Shown here: positions 1 through 9,738 of the stretch, one piece after another | Layout: every line of letters begins with the position of its first letter | Numbering within the stretch: the first letter of the stretch is position 1 | DNA from: Lonsdalea iberica | GTDB taxonomy: Bacteria > Pseudomonadota > Gammaproteobacteria > Enterobacterales > Enterobacteriaceae | Assembly: GCF_002111585.1 (NCBI RefSeq) | Contig: NZ_LUTP01000009.1 | Coordinates: forward strand, 1-64,000 | Reading direction: 5' to 3' | DNA length: 64,000 bases | The notes under the pieces: model-generated | What the model was told of the DNA's origin: nothing | Seen by the model: only the letters and a program-made list of their open reading frames with translations | The model's database searches: none | Program-made: the position numbers and the translations under genes

Positions 1-215
1 CCCTTCATGCTGGCCATCCTATTGCTTTTGACGATCGTTATGGCGACCGGGATTTTGATGGACAATTGGCAGGCACCGGTCTGAAGCGGCTGTTCCTGCA
101 TGCTCAGGCTCTAAAATTCGAGCATCCCAACACCGGCGAGACTTTACGGGTCGAGGCGCCTTTAGATAATGAACTTCGCCGTTGTCTGCAAGTCTTGCGC
201 AACCAAAAGTCGTAA
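1..215 (+). CDS. rluC: 23S rRNA pseudouridine synthase RluC (C-terminal end only)
   Basis: The window opens inside this gene; about 70 C-terminal codons in frame 3 end at the TAA at 213-215. The visible residues HAGHPIAFDDRYGDRDF followed by a GTGLKRLFLHA segment match the end of the RluA/RluC family catalytic domain. RluC makes pseudouridines 955, 2504 and 2580 of 23S rRNA in E. coli. The catalytic aspartate and the S4 domain lie upstream, outside the window. Its position just before yceF and yceD is the E. coli arrangement, which supports RluC over other RluA-family members. Confidence 0.9.
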   Translation, partial: LHAGHPIAFDDRYGDRDFDGQLAGTGLKRLFLHAQALKFEHPNTGETLRVEAPLDNELRRCLQVLRNQKS

Positions 216-261
216 TCGAGTATCGCACCTGTCGATGAGTCAGGTGCAATTAACATGCGAA

Positions 262-849
262 TCAGGAAATCAAAAGAGGATTCACGTCTTCTTGTCGCAG
301 CAGGTCCAATAGAGCGATAAGCGGCAGCCCAATCAGCGTATTGGGATCCCTCCCCGACAGTCGATCAAATAACGTAATGCCAAGTCCCTCGCTCTTGAAA
401 CTTCCCGCACAGTCAAAAGGACGTTCCTTCTTTATATAGTTATCAATCTCTTTATTCGTTAGCGTTCGAAAATGAACCTCGTAGGGTTCAACCAAACAGT
501 GCATGCGTGCGCTTTGGCTATTGTAAAGCGCCAGTCCGGTATAAAAAATGACGTGACTGCCACTGGCCTGACGCAATTGGGCAACAGCACGTGGGTGATC
601 GTGAGGTTTACCGGTTATCTGGCCGTTAAGCACACAGACTTGATCAGAGCCTATAATGAGATGACTCGGATAGTCGTTTGCCAACGATCTTGCTTTGGCC
701 ATGGCCAACCGTTTCACCAGTGCGGGAGCGTCTTCGTTAGGGAAGGGCGTTTCGTCGACCTGTGGGGAAGCACATTCGAAGGCGATGTTCAGCTTTTCGA
801 GCAGTGCGCGGCGGTAAGGTGAGGTAGATGCGAGAACGATTTTAGGCAT
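262..849 (-). CDS. yceF: Maf-family m7GTP pyrophosphatase YceF
   Basis: The 195-residue protein is the length of E. coli YceF (194). It opens with the Maf signature [13 protein letters not shown] (residues 8-20), which holds the phosphate-binding Ser and Arg, and has an IGSDQVC segment near residue 67. YceF hydrolyses 7-methyl-GTP and related modified nucleotides to monophosphate plus pyrophosphate, probably as a nucleotide-pool cleaner in the cytoplasm. It converges on rluC and is divergent from yceD, with about 140 bases between the two starts. The ATG at 847-849 gives a full Maf N-terminus. I see no missing residues or disruption. Confidence 0.93.
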   Translation of the reverse strand: MPKIVLASTSPYRRALLEKLNIAFECASPQVDETPFPNEDAPALVKRLAMAKARSLANDYPSHLIIGSDQVCVLNGQITGKPHDHPRAVAQLRQASGSHVIFYTGLALYNSQSARMHCLVEPYEVHFRTLTNKEIDNYIKKERPFDCAGSFKSEGLGITLFDRLSGRDPNTLIGLPLIALLDLLRQEDVNPLLIS

Positions 850-949
850 AGTGATTGTAAAATTGTGGCTTGAACATACAGCTCATTCTAAACTGCGATT
901 AGCTTCCGATGCGAACCCTGGCGAAAGTTTCCAAACCCCACCTTTTCCT

Positions 950-978
950 TTGACTCTATGTCGTTACGACGCTAATAT
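950..978 (+). promoter_or_regulatory. sigma-70 promoter of yceD-rpmF-plsX-fab operon
   Basis: TTGACT at 950-955, a 17-base spacer and TAATAT at 973-978 form a near-consensus promoter. Transcription would start near 984-986, only a few bases before the yceD ATG at 988, so the mRNA would have almost no leader. Confidence 0.65.
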
Positions 979-987
979 GCGCGCCCT

Positions 988-1509
988 ATGCAAAAGGTAA
1001 AATTACCCTTAACCCTCGACGCGGCTCGCACTGCTCAAAAGCGTTTAGATTATGTTGGTGTCTATACAGCTGAACAGGTGATGCGTGTTGCCGAATCAGT
1101 GGTTAGTGTGGATAGCGATGTCGAAGCGGCTTTATCGTTCAACATTGATAATCAGCGTTTAGCTGTAATCGATGGACGTGCCGATGTGGCGGTAACCTTA
1201 CGGTGCCAGCGCTGTGGCAAGCCTTTCGAACATCAGGTCCACGCCACGTTATGTTTTAGCCCGGTCATCAGTGATGAGCAGGCCGAAGCTCTGCCGGAAG
1301 CGTACGAACCGATCCAGGTCAACGAGTTCGGTGAGGTCGACTTACTGGCGATGATAGAAGATGAAATTATTCTTTCATTGCCCATCGCACCGGTGCATGA
1401 TTCTGAACACTGTGAAGTGTCCGAAGCGGACATGGTGTTTGGCAAACTGCCTGAAGAGGCGGAGAAACCAAATCCATTTGCCGTATTAGCTAGTTTAAAG
1501 CGTAAGTAA
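988..1509 (+). CDS. yceD: YceD, DUF177 protein upstream of rpmF
   Basis: This 173-residue protein has the same length as E. coli YceD and nearly the same sequence, including the RCQRCGKPF knuckle (Cys73 and Cys76) and the ending [13 protein letters not shown]177 proteins are linked to 23S rRNA or ribosome metabolism in bacteria and plants, but the exact biochemical role is unsettled. The gene lies 17 bases before rpmF and is co-transcribed with it in E. coli. No Shine-Dalgarno sequence precedes the ATG at 988, and the likely promoter ends about ten bases upstream. The start is nonetheless supported by alignment with E. coli from residue 1. Confidence 0.93.
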   Translation: MQKVKLPLTLDAARTAQKRLDYVGVYTAEQVMRVAESVVSVDSDVEAALSFNIDNQRLAVIDGRADVAVTLRCQRCGKPFEHQVHATLCFSPVISDEQAEALPEAYEPIQVNEFGEVDLLAMIEDEIILSLPIAPVHDSEHCEVSEADMVFGKLPEEAEKPNPFAVLASLKRK

Positions 1510-1526
1510 TTGAAGGAGTAAGGTCC

Positions 1527-1697
1527 ATGGCCGTACAACAGAATAAACCAACCCGTTCCAAACGTGGTATGCGTCGTGCTCACGATGCTCTGACCACAAC
1601 TGCCGTATCCGTAGATAAAGTTTCTGGCGAAACTCATCTGCGTCACCACGTAACTGCGGATGGCTACTACCGCGGTCGCAAGGTCATTGCTAAGTAA
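1527..1697 (+). CDS. rpmF: 50S ribosomal protein L32
   Basis: The 56-residue product starts [20 protein letters not shown] and ends YRGRKVIAK, the L32 pattern without the cysteine zinc knuckle, as in other enterobacteria. L32 is a small protein of the large ribosomal subunit. The ATG at 1527 follows a clear GGAG ribosome binding site (GAAGGAGTAAGG). It lies between yceD and plsX in one transcription unit, tying ribosome output to fatty acid synthesis. The gene is intact and was too short for a simple length-filtered gene list. Confidence 0.97.
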   Translation: MAVQQNKPTRSKRGMRRAHDALTTTAVSVDKVSGETHLRHHVTADGYYRGRKVIAK

Positions 1698-1723
1698 TTC
1701 CTGCTTAATCGCAAGGAAATGCT

Positions 1724-2767
1724 TTGACACGCCTGACTCTGGCGTTAGATGCAATGGGCGGGGACTTTGGCCCCTGCGTAACAGTGCCTGCTGCATTGCA
1801 GGCACTGGCTTCTAATCCAAATCTTTATCTGCTGCTGGTTGGCGATCCTACAACGCTCACTCCATTACTTAGCAAAGTCGATTCCTCCCTGTCTTCCCGT
1901 TTGGAAATCGTACCGGCTGAAACGGTAATCGCGGGCGATGCCAGACCATCTCAAGCTATACGCGCTAGCCGTGGCTCTTCCATGCGCATTGCATTGGAGT
2001 TGATCAAGGAAGGGCGTGCTCAGGCTTGCGTGAGTGCTGGAAATACCGGAGCGCTGATGGGGCTAGCCAAATTGCTGCTGAAGCCGGTTGATGGTATTGA
2101 ACGTCCTGCGCTGGTGACGGTGTTGCCGCATCAACAGCATGGTAAGACGGTTGTGCTGGATCTCGGCGCGAACGTCGAGTGCGATAGCACCATGCTCGTG
2201 CAGTTCGCCGTGATGGGCGCGGTCATGGCAGAAGAGGTTCTCGGACTCAGCAACCCTCGAGTGGCGCTGTTAAATATTGGCGAAGAAGAAAGTAAAGGGC
2301 TGAACAACATCCGCGAAGCTGCCGCGCGTTTGAAAGCGACATCGTCTATCAACTACATCGGTTATCTGGAAGGCAACGAGTTACTAACCGGCAAAACAGA
2401 TGTCATGGTGTGTGATGGGTTCGTAGGCAACGTCACGCTCAAGACGATGGAAGGCGTCGTTAGAATGTTTCTGTCTCTTCTGAAATCCTCCTCAGGTTCA
2501 GATCGTAGACAAAAACAGTCTTGGTGGCTGAAATTATTGGGACGCTGGTTGCAAAAACGTCTTTCCCGGCGCTTTGGCCACCTGAACCCTGACCACTATA
2601 ACGGGGCTTGTCTGCTAGGATTACGCGGGACAGTGATAAAGAGCCATGGAGCTGCAAACTCGAATGCGTTTGCGGTAGCGATTGAACAGGCAGTGCAGAC
2701 AGTACAACGGCAGATTCCTGAAAGGATCGCTGCGCGACTCACGTCTGTATTACCCAAGAGTGATTGA
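1724..2767 (+). CDS. plsX: phosphate acyltransferase PlsX
   Basis: PlsX makes acyl-phosphate from acyl-ACP and phosphate, the donor that PlsY uses to start phosphatidic acid synthesis; it is a peripheral membrane protein. The 347 residues begin [17 protein letters not shown] and include [19 protein letters not shown] near residue 105 and the [13 protein letters not shown] segment near the C-terminus, all typical of the family. The start is TTG at 1724 behind AAGGAAA, as in E. coli. It sits 26 bases after rpmF and 6 bases before fabH, so it belongs to the rpmF-fab operon. Confidence 0.96.
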   Translation: MTRLTLALDAMGGDFGPCVTVPAALQALASNPNLYLLLVGDPTTLTPLLSKVDSSLSSRLEIVPAETVIAGDARPSQAIRASRGSSMRIALELIKEGRAQACVSAGNTGALMGLAKLLLKPVDGIERPALVTVLPHQQHGKTVVLDLGANVECDSTMLVQFAVMGAVMAEEVLGLSNPRVALLNIGEEESKGLNNIREAAARLKATSSINYIGYLEGNELLTGKTDVMVCDGFVGNVTLKTMEGVVRMFLSLLKSSSGSDRRQKQSWWLKLLGRWLQKRLSRRFGHLNPDHYNGACLLGLRGTVIKSHGAANSNAFAVAIEQAVQTVQRQIPERIAARLTSVLPKSD

Positions 2768-2773
2768 GCTTAC

Positions 2774-3724
2774 ATGTATACAAAAATTTTAGGAACGGGA
2801 AGCTATTTGCCCGGACAGATCAGGTCTAATTCTGATTTAGAGAAAATGGTGGATACGTCAGACGAGTGGATTGTCACTCGCACCGGTATCCGCGAACGTC
2901 GCATCGCAGGGCCGGACGAAAATGTGGCCACCATGGGGTTCCGCGCGGCGCAAAAAGCGCTCGAGATGGCCGATGTCGATAAAAACAAAGTCGGTTTGCT
3001 GATCGTCGCAACGACGTCTTCCAGTCATGCATTCCCGAGTTCGGCCTGCCAGATTCAGCAGATGCTGGATATCCAGGACACCATCGCTTTCGATTTAGCG
3101 GCTGCCTGCGCAGGCTTCACCTACGCTTTGAGCGTGGCTGACCAGTATGTCAAGAATGGCGCTGTAGATTACGCGCTGGTGATCGGCTCTGACGCACTGA
3201 CACGCACGCTGGACCCGGAAGATCGCGGAACGCTGATTCTGTTTGGCGATGGTGCCGGCGCGGTTGTCTTATCCCGCTCTGAAGAGCCGGGCCTCATTTC
3301 TACACATCTACATGCCGATGGCCGCTATGGTCAGCTTTTGTCTTTGCCATACCAGGCACGCACCAACAAAACGCCGGAATATCTGACAATGGCCGGCAAC
3401 GAAGTATTCAAAGTCGCCGTTAAGGAACTGGCTCACATCGTTGAAGAAACGCTGGCGGCTGCAAAACTGGACAAAGCCGAGCTGGATTGGCTGGTTCCGC
3501 ATCAGGCGAACCTTCGTATTATCAACGCGACGGCCAAAAAGCTGGGCATGGGCATGGATAAAGTGGTGATCACGCTCGATCGCCATGGAAATACTTCTGC
3601 AGCTTCAGTACCTGCGGCGTTGGACGAAGCCGTGCGCGACGGACGTATCAAACGTGGGCAGCTGGTATTACTTGAAGCGTTCGGCGGTGGATTTACCTGG
3701 GGTTCTGCTCTGGTACGTTTTTGA
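2774..3724 (+). CDS. fabH: beta-ketoacyl-ACP synthase III FabH
   Basis: FabH condenses acetyl-CoA with malonyl-ACP to start each fatty acid chain. The 316 residues carry the thiolase-fold catalytic triad: Cys112 in AAACAGF, His243 in VPHQANLRI and Asn273 in [10 protein letters not shown]. The length is one residue short of E. coli FabH. It lies 6 bases after plsX and 20 bases before the fabD start and is co-transcribed with both. No disruption is visible. Substrate range beyond acetyl-CoA cannot be judged from the sequence alone. Confidence 0.97.
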   Translation: MYTKILGTGSYLPGQIRSNSDLEKMVDTSDEWIVTRTGIRERRIAGPDENVATMGFRAAQKALEMADVDKNKVGLLIVATTSSSHAFPSSACQIQQMLDIQDTIAFDLAAACAGFTYALSVADQYVKNGAVDYALVIGSDALTRTLDPEDRGTLILFGDGAGAVVLSRSEEPGLISTHLHADGRYGQLLSLPYQARTNKTPEYLTMAGNEVFKVAVKELAHIVEETLAAAKLDKAELDWLVPHQANLRIINATAKKLGMGMDKVVITLDRHGNTSAASVPAALDEAVRDGRIKRGQLVLLEAFGGGFTWGSALVRF

Positions 3725-3744
3725 TAAAACAGGACTTTCTGATT

Positions 3745-4674
3745 ATGACTCATTTTGCAATGGTGTTCCCGGGACAAGGTTCCCAATCAGTCGGTATGCT
3801 GGCTGAGCTGGCGGAGACGAATCCGATAGTCAAGGACACATTCGATGAAGCTTCCTCCGTTTTAGGTTATGACCTGTGGGAACTGACTCAACAGGGCCCG
3901 GCGGAAGAGTTAAACAAAACCTGGCAGACGCAGCCAGCGCTGTTAAGCGCATCAGTCGCCATTTGGCGTGCATGGCAACAGCAGGGCGGTAAAGCACCTG
4001 CACTGATGGCAGGCCACAGTCTGGGTGAATATTCCGCTTTAGTTTGCGCAGGCGTTATGGACTTCAAACAGGCGGTCAGTCTGGTGGAGTTACGCGGCAA
4101 GCTGATGCAGGAAGCTGTGCCGGAAAATACAGGCGCTATGTATGCCATCATCGGCCTCGATAACGACACTATAGCTGCTGCCTGTGCGGAAGCCGCTCAG
4201 GGACAGGTTGTCTCGCCGGTGAACTTCAACTCTCCGGGACAGGTCGTCATTGCGGGTAATAAAGAGGCGGTTGAACGCGCTGGCGCAGCCTGTAAGGCAG
4301 CCGGGGCGAAACGCGCGCTGCCGCTGCCGGTCAGCGTCCCCTCTCATTGTGCTCTGATGGAGCCTGCTGCACGTAAGCTGGCGGAAGCGCTGGAAGGCGT
4401 CACTTTCAACGCGCCACAAATTCCGGTTGTGAACAACGTGGATGTCCGGACTGAAACTTCGCCGGAAGCTATCCGCAGTGCGCTGGTGCGCCAGCTTTCC
4501 AACCCTGTCCGCTGGACGGAGTGCGTCGAGTACATCGCCGCTCAGGACGTGCAGAAGCTTTTAGAAGTTGGCCCGGGTAAAGTACTTACCGGACTAACCA
4601 AACGAATCGTAGATACGCTGACTGCATCGGCAGTCAATGATTCTGCTTCCTTATCAACAGCCCTTGATCAATAA
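3745..4674 (+). CDS. fabD: malonyl-CoA:ACP transacylase FabD
   Basis: FabD loads the malonyl group from CoA onto ACP. The 309 residues start MTHFAMVFPGQGSQSVGML and show the GHSLGEYSALV nucleophile elbow (Ser92) and VPSHCALM with the catalytic His near 201. An upstream in-frame TTG at 3721 would add eight residues and overlap the end of fabH; the ATG at 3745 matches the family N-terminus and length and is preferred. It is followed by fabG after 12 bases. Ordinary and intact. Confidence 0.97.
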   Translation: MTHFAMVFPGQGSQSVGMLAELAETNPIVKDTFDEASSVLGYDLWELTQQGPAEELNKTWQTQPALLSASVAIWRAWQQQGGKAPALMAGHSLGEYSALVCAGVMDFKQAVSLVELRGKLMQEAVPENTGAMYAIIGLDNDTIAAACAEAAQGQVVSPVNFNSPGQVVIAGNKEAVERAGAACKAAGAKRALPLPVSVPSHCALMEPAARKLAEALEGVTFNAPQIPVVNNVDVRTETSPEAIRSALVRQLSNPVRWTECVEYIAAQDVQKLLEVGPGKVLTGLTKRIVDTLTASAVNDSASLSTALDQ

Positions 4675-4686
4675 ACGGAATAGATG

Positions 4687-5421
4687 ATGAGCTTTGACGG
4701 AAAAATTGTTCTTGTTACCGGCGCCAGCCGTGGCATCGGTCGCGCTATCGCTGAATCACTGGTCGCGCGTGGCGCGAAGGTCATGGGGACGGCGACGAGC
4801 GAAAAAGGTGCCGCTGATATCAGCGCGTGGCTGGGTGAAAATGGTAAAGGTTATGTCCTGAATGTCGCGGATATGTCCTCGATTGAATCGACTTTGGCTG
4901 CTATCAAGTCAGAATTCGGCGACATTGACATTCTGGTGAATAACGCAGGTATCACACGAGATAATCTGCTTATTCGCATGAAGGACGAAGAGTGGCAGGA
5001 TGTGCTGGATACGAACTTGCGTTCCGTATTTCGCTTGTCCAAAGCCGTGCTGCGTTCCATGATGAAAAAGCGTTTCGGCCGTATCATCACTATCGGCTCT
5101 GTGGTCGGCACCAGCGGTAACCCTGGGCAGTCCAACTATTCGGCCGCTAAAGCCGGGCTGGTAGGGTTCAGCAAATCTCTCGCGCAGGAAGTGGCCTCTC
5201 GTGGCGTCACCGTCAACGTTGTAGCTCCGGGTTTTATTGAAACCGATATGACGCGAGCATTGACAGATGAGCAGCGTGCGGGCATTTTGGCTGGTGTTCC
5301 TGCTGGGCGCTTGGGTGATGCGAAAGAAATTGCCAGTGCTGTTACGTTCTTAGCTTCTGAAGAAGCGGGTTACATCACTGGTGAAACATTGCATGTTAAT
5401 GGCGGCATGTATATGATCTGA
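4687..5421 (+). CDS. fabG: 3-oxoacyl-ACP reductase FabG
   Basis: FabG reduces beta-ketoacyl-ACP with NADPH in each elongation round. It is a short-chain dehydrogenase with the TGASRGIGRA cofactor loop at residues 11-20, NNAG near 85-88, and the catalytic Ser138, Tyr151 and Lys155 (YSAAK). Two tandem ATGs occur at 4684 and 4687; the second gives the 244 residues of E. coli FabG. It ends HVNGGMYMI. The 153-base gap to acpP holds a separate acpP promoter. Confidence 0.97.
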   Translation: MSFDGKIVLVTGASRGIGRAIAESLVARGAKVMGTATSEKGAADISAWLGENGKGYVLNVADMSSIESTLAAIKSEFGDIDILVNNAGITRDNLLIRMKDEEWQDVLDTNLRSVFRLSKAVLRSMMKKRFGRIITIGSVVGTSGNPGQSNYSAAKAGLVGFSKSLAQEVASRGVTVNVVAPGFIETDMTRALTDEQRAGILAGVPAGRLGDAKEIASAVTFLASEEAGYITGETLHVNGGMYMI

Positions 5422-5498
5422 TAAGTCAGATCATATTTGCTTGAATTTGCAGCGAAATCTGCAAAAAGCACAAAATCCTGGCTCGACCAGTACTGATT

Positions 5499-5527
5499 TT
5501 GTTGCATCTTTTTCAACATTTTATACA
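5499..5527 (+). promoter_or_regulatory. promoter of acpP
   Basis: TTGTTG at 5499-5504, a 17-base spacer and TATACA at 5522-5527 lie about 48 bases before the acpP start. Extra acpP transcription is expected because ACP is one of the most abundant proteins of the cell. Confidence 0.6.
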
Positions 5528-5574
5528 CTACGAAAACCATCGCGAAAGCGAGTTTTGATAGGAAATTTAAGAGT

Positions 5575-5811
5575 ATGAGCACTATCGAAGAACGCGTTAA
5601 GAAAATCATCGTTGAACAGCTGGGTGTTAAACCGGAAGAAGTCGTGAACAATGCTTCCTTCGTTGATGACCTCGGCGCTGATTCTCTTGACACCGTTGAG
5701 CTGGTAATGGCTCTGGAAGAAGAGTTTGATACCGAGATTCCAGACGAAGAAGCCGAAAAAATCACTACTGTTCAGGCAGCAATTGATTTCATCCAGGCAA
5801 ACCAGCAGTAA
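5575..5811 (+). CDS. acpP: acyl carrier protein
   Basis: This 78-residue, strongly acidic protein carries the phosphopantetheine attachment site DSLDTVEL with Ser37. It is nearly identical to E. coli AcpP over its whole length. ACP shuttles acyl chains between FabD, FabH, FabG, FabF and PlsX, all encoded around it, and also supplies lipid A and lipoate synthesis. The ATG at 5575 follows a weak purine stretch (AAGAGT). A hairpin follows the gene and probably limits read-through into fabF. Confidence 0.98.
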   Translation: MSTIEERVKKIIVEQLGVKPEEVVNNASFVDDLGADSLDTVELVMALEEEFDTEIPDEEAEKITTVQAAIDFIQANQQ

Positions 5812-5822
5812 ATGAACATATC

Positions 5823-5844
5823 TAGGCGGTCATTCGACCGCCTA
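5823..5844 (+). terminator. hairpin between acpP and fabF
   Basis: A perfect 9-base stem (TAGGCGGTC with GACCGCCTA) and a 4-base loop lie just after acpP. There is no good T-run, so it may act as a partial terminator or protect the 3' end of acpP mRNA. Confidence 0.5.
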
Positions 5845-5889
5845 AGTTCCCTTTAATACCTCAGTATTTTCCCTCCCTGGAGGATCAGC

Positions 5890-7131
5890 GTGTCTAAGCG
5901 TCGTGTAGTTGTGACTGGTCTGGGCATGTTATCTCCTGTCGGCAACACAGTTGAGTCAACTTGGAAGGCTTTGCTTGCCGGTCAGAGTGGTATCAAACCC
6001 ATTGATCATTTCGATACTAGTGCCTATGCAACACGTTTTGCTGGCTTAGTTGACAATTTTAATTGTGAAGAATTCATCTCGCGCAAAGATGCTCGCAAGA
6101 TGGACGCTTTTATTCAGTACGGCGTCGTGGCCGGTATTCAGGCTATGAAAGACTCGGGCCTCGAAGTCACAGAAGCCAATGCCGGACGTATTGGTGCTGC
6201 CATTGGTTCGGGTATTGGCGGTCTGGGACTGATTGAGGAAAACCACGCGGCTCTGGTTCGTGGCGGACCTCGTAAAATCAGTCCCTTCTTTGTCCCTTCC
6301 ACCATCGTCAACATGGTTGCCGGTCATTTGAGCATCATGTTTGGTCTGCAGGGACCCAGTATCTCCATCGCGACCGCTTGTACTTCTGGTGTACATAACA
6401 TCGGACATGCAGCCCGTATCATTGCTTATGGCGATGCTGACGCGATGCTGGCCGGTGGCGCCGAAAAAGCCAGTAGTCCTCTGGGCGTAGGTGGATTCGG
6501 CGCAGCCCGAGCCCTGTCAACCCGCAACGACGATCCGCAGGCGGCTAGCCGTCCGTGGGACAAAGACCGTGATGGGTTCGTTCTGGGCGACGGCGCTGGC
6601 ATTATGGTGCTTGAAGAGTATGAGCATGCTAAACGCCGAGGCGCCAAAATTTATGCTGAAATCACTGGCTTTGGTATGAGCAGCGATGCGTACCATATGA
6701 CGTCACCGCCGTCAGATGGTGCTGGTGCCGCGAAGGCAATGCTCAATGCGTTCCGCGATGCGAATATCACTGCAGAACAAGTGGGCTATATCAACGCGCA
6801 CGGCACGTCGACTCCAGTTGGCGATAAAGCTGAAACTCAGGCGGTGAAATCCGTCTTTGGCGACAGCGCATCACGCGTAATGGTCAGCTCGACCAAATCA
6901 ATGACAGGTCACCTGCTGGGTGCCGCTGGCGCAGTGGAATCCATTATGTGTGTTCTTGCGCTGCGCGATCAGGCGATTCCGCCGACGATCAACCTTGATA
7001 ACCCGGATGAGGGTTGCGACCTGGATTTCGTGCCTCATGAAGCTCGTCAGGTTTCAGGTATGGAATACGTACTGTGTAACTCATTCGGATTCGGTGGCAC
7101 CAATGGTTCATTGGTCTTCCGCAAAGTCTGA
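5890..7131 (+). CDS. fabF: beta-ketoacyl-ACP synthase II FabF
   Basis: FabF elongates acyl-ACP with malonyl-ACP and adjusts unsaturated chain length (C16:1 to C18:1) with temperature in enterobacteria. The 413 residues hold catalytic Cys164 in ATACTSG, His304 in NAHGTSTP and His341 in [10 protein letters not shown]. The start is GTG at 5890 behind a GGAGGA ribosome binding site, giving [12 protein letters not shown] as in E. coli. A strong terminator follows, so this is the last gene of the fab cluster before pabC. Confidence 0.97.
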   Translation: MSKRRVVVTGLGMLSPVGNTVESTWKALLAGQSGIKPIDHFDTSAYATRFAGLVDNFNCEEFISRKDARKMDAFIQYGVVAGIQAMKDSGLEVTEANAGRIGAAIGSGIGGLGLIEENHAALVRGGPRKISPFFVPSTIVNMVAGHLSIMFGLQGPSISIATACTSGVHNIGHAARIIAYGDADAMLAGGAEKASSPLGVGGFGAARALSTRNDDPQAASRPWDKDRDGFVLGDGAGIMVLEEYEHAKRRGAKIYAEITGFGMSSDAYHMTSPPSDGAGAAKAMLNAFRDANITAEQVGYINAHGTSTPVGDKAETQAVKSVFGDSASRVMVSSTKSMTGHLLGAAGAVESIMCVLALRDQAIPPTINLDNPDEGCDLDFVPHEARQVSGMEYVLCNSFGFGGTNGSLVFRKV

Positions 7132-7146
7132 CGTGAGTGCTTGATG

Positions 7147-7174
7147 AAAGCCCGGATCTTCCGGGCTTTTTTTT
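7147..7174 (+). terminator. rho-independent terminator of fabF
   Basis: AAAGCCCGG, a 4-base loop and CCGGGCTTT are followed by a run of eight T. It separates the fab cluster from pabC. Confidence 0.9.
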
Positions 7175-7256
7175 GCCTGAATAAAATAGGCTAAGGTTAG
7201 TTTTCCTTGGTCGTGAGTTGAACTCACTTTTTTCATCATAAAGTGGAATTGAATCT

Positions 7257-8057
7257 ATGTGGTTGATTAATGGGGTATTAGACCAGAGTTTGCCCGCTTC
7301 TGATCGTAGTGTACAGTACGGCGACGGCTGTTTTACCACGGCTCGGATACTCAACGGACGGGTGGTATGGCTCGAACGTCATATTCAGCGACTGCAGCGC
7401 GCGGCACGGGTGTTGATGCTTCCAGATATCGACTGGGACTTATTGTCGACGGAGATGCAACAGGCTGCTGAGGGGAAGACGAGCGGTGTGGTGAAAGCCG
7501 TCGTGACTCGCGGCGTGGGGGGAAGGGGGTATAGCCCCAAGGGGTGTATCGCCCCGGTCCGGATGGTCATGCACACTGATTACCCTGCACATTACGACAG
7601 CTGGCGTCGGGATGGCATCACGTTGGCGCTTAGCCCGATAAAATTAGCAAGAAGCCCACTCCTTGCCGGCATAAAACATCTTAATCGTCTGGAGCAGGTG
7701 ATGATCCGTCGTCACCTTGACCAGCAGGGCGCTGACGAGGCCCTAGTGCTTGACACCCACGACAGGCTAGTGGAATGCTGTGCGGCTAATTTATTCTGGC
7801 GGCGCGGCAAACAGGTTTTTACCCCGGATCTGTCGCAGTCCGGCGTCGATGGTCTGACGCGACGCCATATTATGAAGTCGCTGGAACAATCAGACTATCA
7901 GCTACAAGTGGTCGCTGCCCCACTGGATGTCCTGGCGACGGCTGACGAAGTGCTTATTTGTAACGCTTTGATGCCATTGATTTCTGTGAACCAGGCCGAA
8001 GCCTGGTGTTATCGCTCACGAGATCTGTATGACTTCTTGAGCCCTAACTGTGAGTAA
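7257..8057 (+). CDS. pabC: aminodeoxychorismate lyase
   Basis: PabC converts 4-amino-4-deoxychorismate to p-aminobenzoate and pyruvate for folate synthesis, using PLP. The 266 residues have the fold-IV transaminase layout: RSVQYGDGCFTT near residue 18, the PLP lysine Lys140 in GIKHLNRLEQ, and ECCAANLFW near residue 170. Length is close to E. coli PabC (269). It is the first gene of pabC-mltG-tmk-holB-ycfH, with only 9 bases before mltG. The ATG at 7257 has a poor ribosome binding site. Confidence 0.93.
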   Translation: MWLINGVLDQSLPASDRSVQYGDGCFTTARILNGRVVWLERHIQRLQRAARVLMLPDIDWDLLSTEMQQAAEGKTSGVVKAVVTRGVGGRGYSPKGCIAPVRMVMHTDYPAHYDSWRRDGITLALSPIKLARSPLLAGIKHLNRLEQVMIRRHLDQQGADEALVLDTHDRLVECCAANLFWRRGKQVFTPDLSQSGVDGLTRRHIMKSLEQSDYQLQVVAAPLDVLATADEVLICNALMPLISVNQAEAWCYRSRDLYDFLSPNCE

Positions 8058-8066
8058 TGGAATGTT

Positions 8067-9095
8067 ATGAAGAGAATGAAAATCGGGATTGGCTGCATCG
8101 GTCTTGTGGTCGTAGGGGCCTTCATCCTGTGGAAACAGGTGCAGCAGTTCGCCGCCTCACCGCTCAAGATCACTCAGGAAACCCTTTTTACTCTCCCGGC
8201 GGGAGCCGGCCATGAAGCGCTTGAACAACAACTGGCGGAACAGAAGATTCTGCCAGCCAGCTGGCGCTTTCCCGTATTATTGCGGCTGGAACCGGCGCTG
8301 GCCAATTTCAAAGCTGGCACCTACCGCTTTCAACCCGGAATGACGGTTCGGCAGATGCTGGCTTTACTGGACAGCGGTAAAGAAGTGCAGTTCGCCATTC
8401 GGTTTGTGGAGGGTTCGCGACTGCGGGACTGGCTGGAAACCCTACAGCAGTCGCCGTATCTTAAAAAGACGCTGGCCGGAAAGAGCCCGCAGGAGATTGC
8501 CGAAGCGCTGGGTATCAAGGATCAGCCCAATCCCGAAGGTTGGTTTTATCCGGACACTTATCTTCACACCGCGGGTATGACGGATAAAACGGTACTGACG
8601 CGTGCTTTCCAGCGGATGGATAAAATCGTCGACGAAGTCTGGCAGGGGCGCGAGGACGGTCTGCCGTACAAGAATAAAGAACAGCTGCTGACGATGGCGT
8701 CGATTATCGAAAAGGAAACGGCTATCGGCAGTGAAAGGGCACTGATTGCCTCCGTCTTTATCAACCGCCTGCGCGTGGGAATGCGCTTGCAGACGGATCC
8801 CACGGTGATTTACGGCATGGGAGAACGCTATAATGGCGCCATCACGCGCAGCGCACTGGATGCGCCGACAGCATACAACACTTACGTCATTAGCGGCTTG
8901 CCGCCGACGCCGATAGCCATGCCGGGCAGAGCGTCGCTGGAAGCGGCGGCGCATCCCGAAAAAACCAACTATCTCTATTTTGTCGCGGATGGAAAGGGGG
9001 GACACACGTTCACCACCAATTTATCCGACCACAATCGCGCGGTGCGGGCATACCGTAACGCGTCGGTAGCCGTAAAGGAAAAGCATGCACAGTAA
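8067..9095 (+). CDS. mltG: endolytic murein transglycosylase MltG
   Basis: MltG (YceG) cuts nascent glycan strands and sets their length; it sits in the inner membrane with its catalytic domain in the periplasm. The 342 residues begin with a cytoplasmic basic start and one transmembrane helix (about residues 7-22). The YceG-like domain has the SIIEKETA segment carrying the catalytic glutamate, then [10 protein letters not shown] and [12 protein letters not shown]. Its last 11 bases overlap the tmk start, indicating translational coupling. Length matches E. coli (340). Confidence 0.94.
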   Translation: MKRMKIGIGCIGLVVVGAFILWKQVQQFAASPLKITQETLFTLPAGAGHEALEQQLAEQKILPASWRFPVLLRLEPALANFKAGTYRFQPGMTVRQMLALLDSGKEVQFAIRFVEGSRLRDWLETLQQSPYLKKTLAGKSPQEIAEALGIKDQPNPEGWFYPDTYLHTAGMTDKTVLTRAFQRMDKIVDEVWQGREDGLPYKNKEQLLTMASIIEKETAIGSERALIASVFINRLRVGMRLQTDPTVIYGMGERYNGAITRSALDAPTAYNTYVISGLPPTPIAMPGRASLEAAAHPEKTNYLYFVADGKGGHTFTTNLSDHNRAVRAYRNASVAVKEKHAQ

Positions 9096-9738
9096 ATTCA
9101 TCGTCATTGAAGGGCTAGAAGGGGCCGGAAAAACCAGCGCTCGCAACGTGGTGGTGGCAACCTTGCGCCAGTTTGGCATTGAAGAGGTTGTCTTCACCCG
9201 TGAGCCGGGCGGCACCCCGCTGGCCGAGCAATTGCGTACTCTGATTAAACAGGGCGTCGAGGGCGAAAAACTGACGGATAAGGCCGAACTGTTGATGCTC
9301 TACGCAGCGCGAGTGCAATTGGTGGAAAACGTCATCAAGCCCGCGTTGCAGCGGGGCGCGTGGGTGGTTGGAGACCGTCACGATCTGTCCTCTCAGGCCT
9401 ATCAGGGCGGCGGTCGCGGGATTGATCAAACATTGATGACGTCTCTGCGTGACACCGTGCTGGGCGATTTTCGTCCCGATATGACGTTGTATCTCGATCT
9501 TCCCCCTGCCGTCGGCTTACAGCGTGCGCGTCAGCGTGGCGCTCTTGACCGTATCGAGCAGGAGTCGCTGGCATTCTTCGATCGTACCCGAGCACGCTAT
9601 CAGGCGCTGGCCGCTGCCGACCCAAGTATTGTGACGATAGATGCCGGTCAAACGCTGGAAAATGTGAGTCACGACATCCATCAGGCGCTTGCCGAGTGGC
9701 TGACGCATCTTGGCCTGACGTGCGGAGAAGCGAGCTGA
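9085..9738 (+). CDS. tmk: thymidylate kinase
   Basis: Tmk phosphorylates dTMP to dTDP. The 217-residue protein shows the P-loop GLEGAGKTS at residues 9-17, the [11 protein letters not shown] dTMP-binding motif near residue 37 and the [19 protein letters not shown] region around 134-150. Its ATG lies within the end of mltG, and its stop TGA shares a base with the holB ATG (TGATG at 9736-9740), so mltG, tmk and holB are tightly coupled. Four residues longer than E. coli Tmk, otherwise ordinary. Confidence 0.96.
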   Translation: MHSKFIVIEGLEGAGKTSARNVVVATLRQFGIEEVVFTREPGGTPLAEQLRTLIKQGVEGEKLTDKAELLMLYAARVQLVENVIKPALQRGAWVVGDRHDLSSQAYQGGGRGIDQTLMTSLRDTVLGDFRPDMTLYLDLPPAVGLQRARQRGALDRIEQESLAFFDRTRARYQALAAADPSIVTIDAGQTLENVSHDIHQALAEWLTHLGLTCGEAS

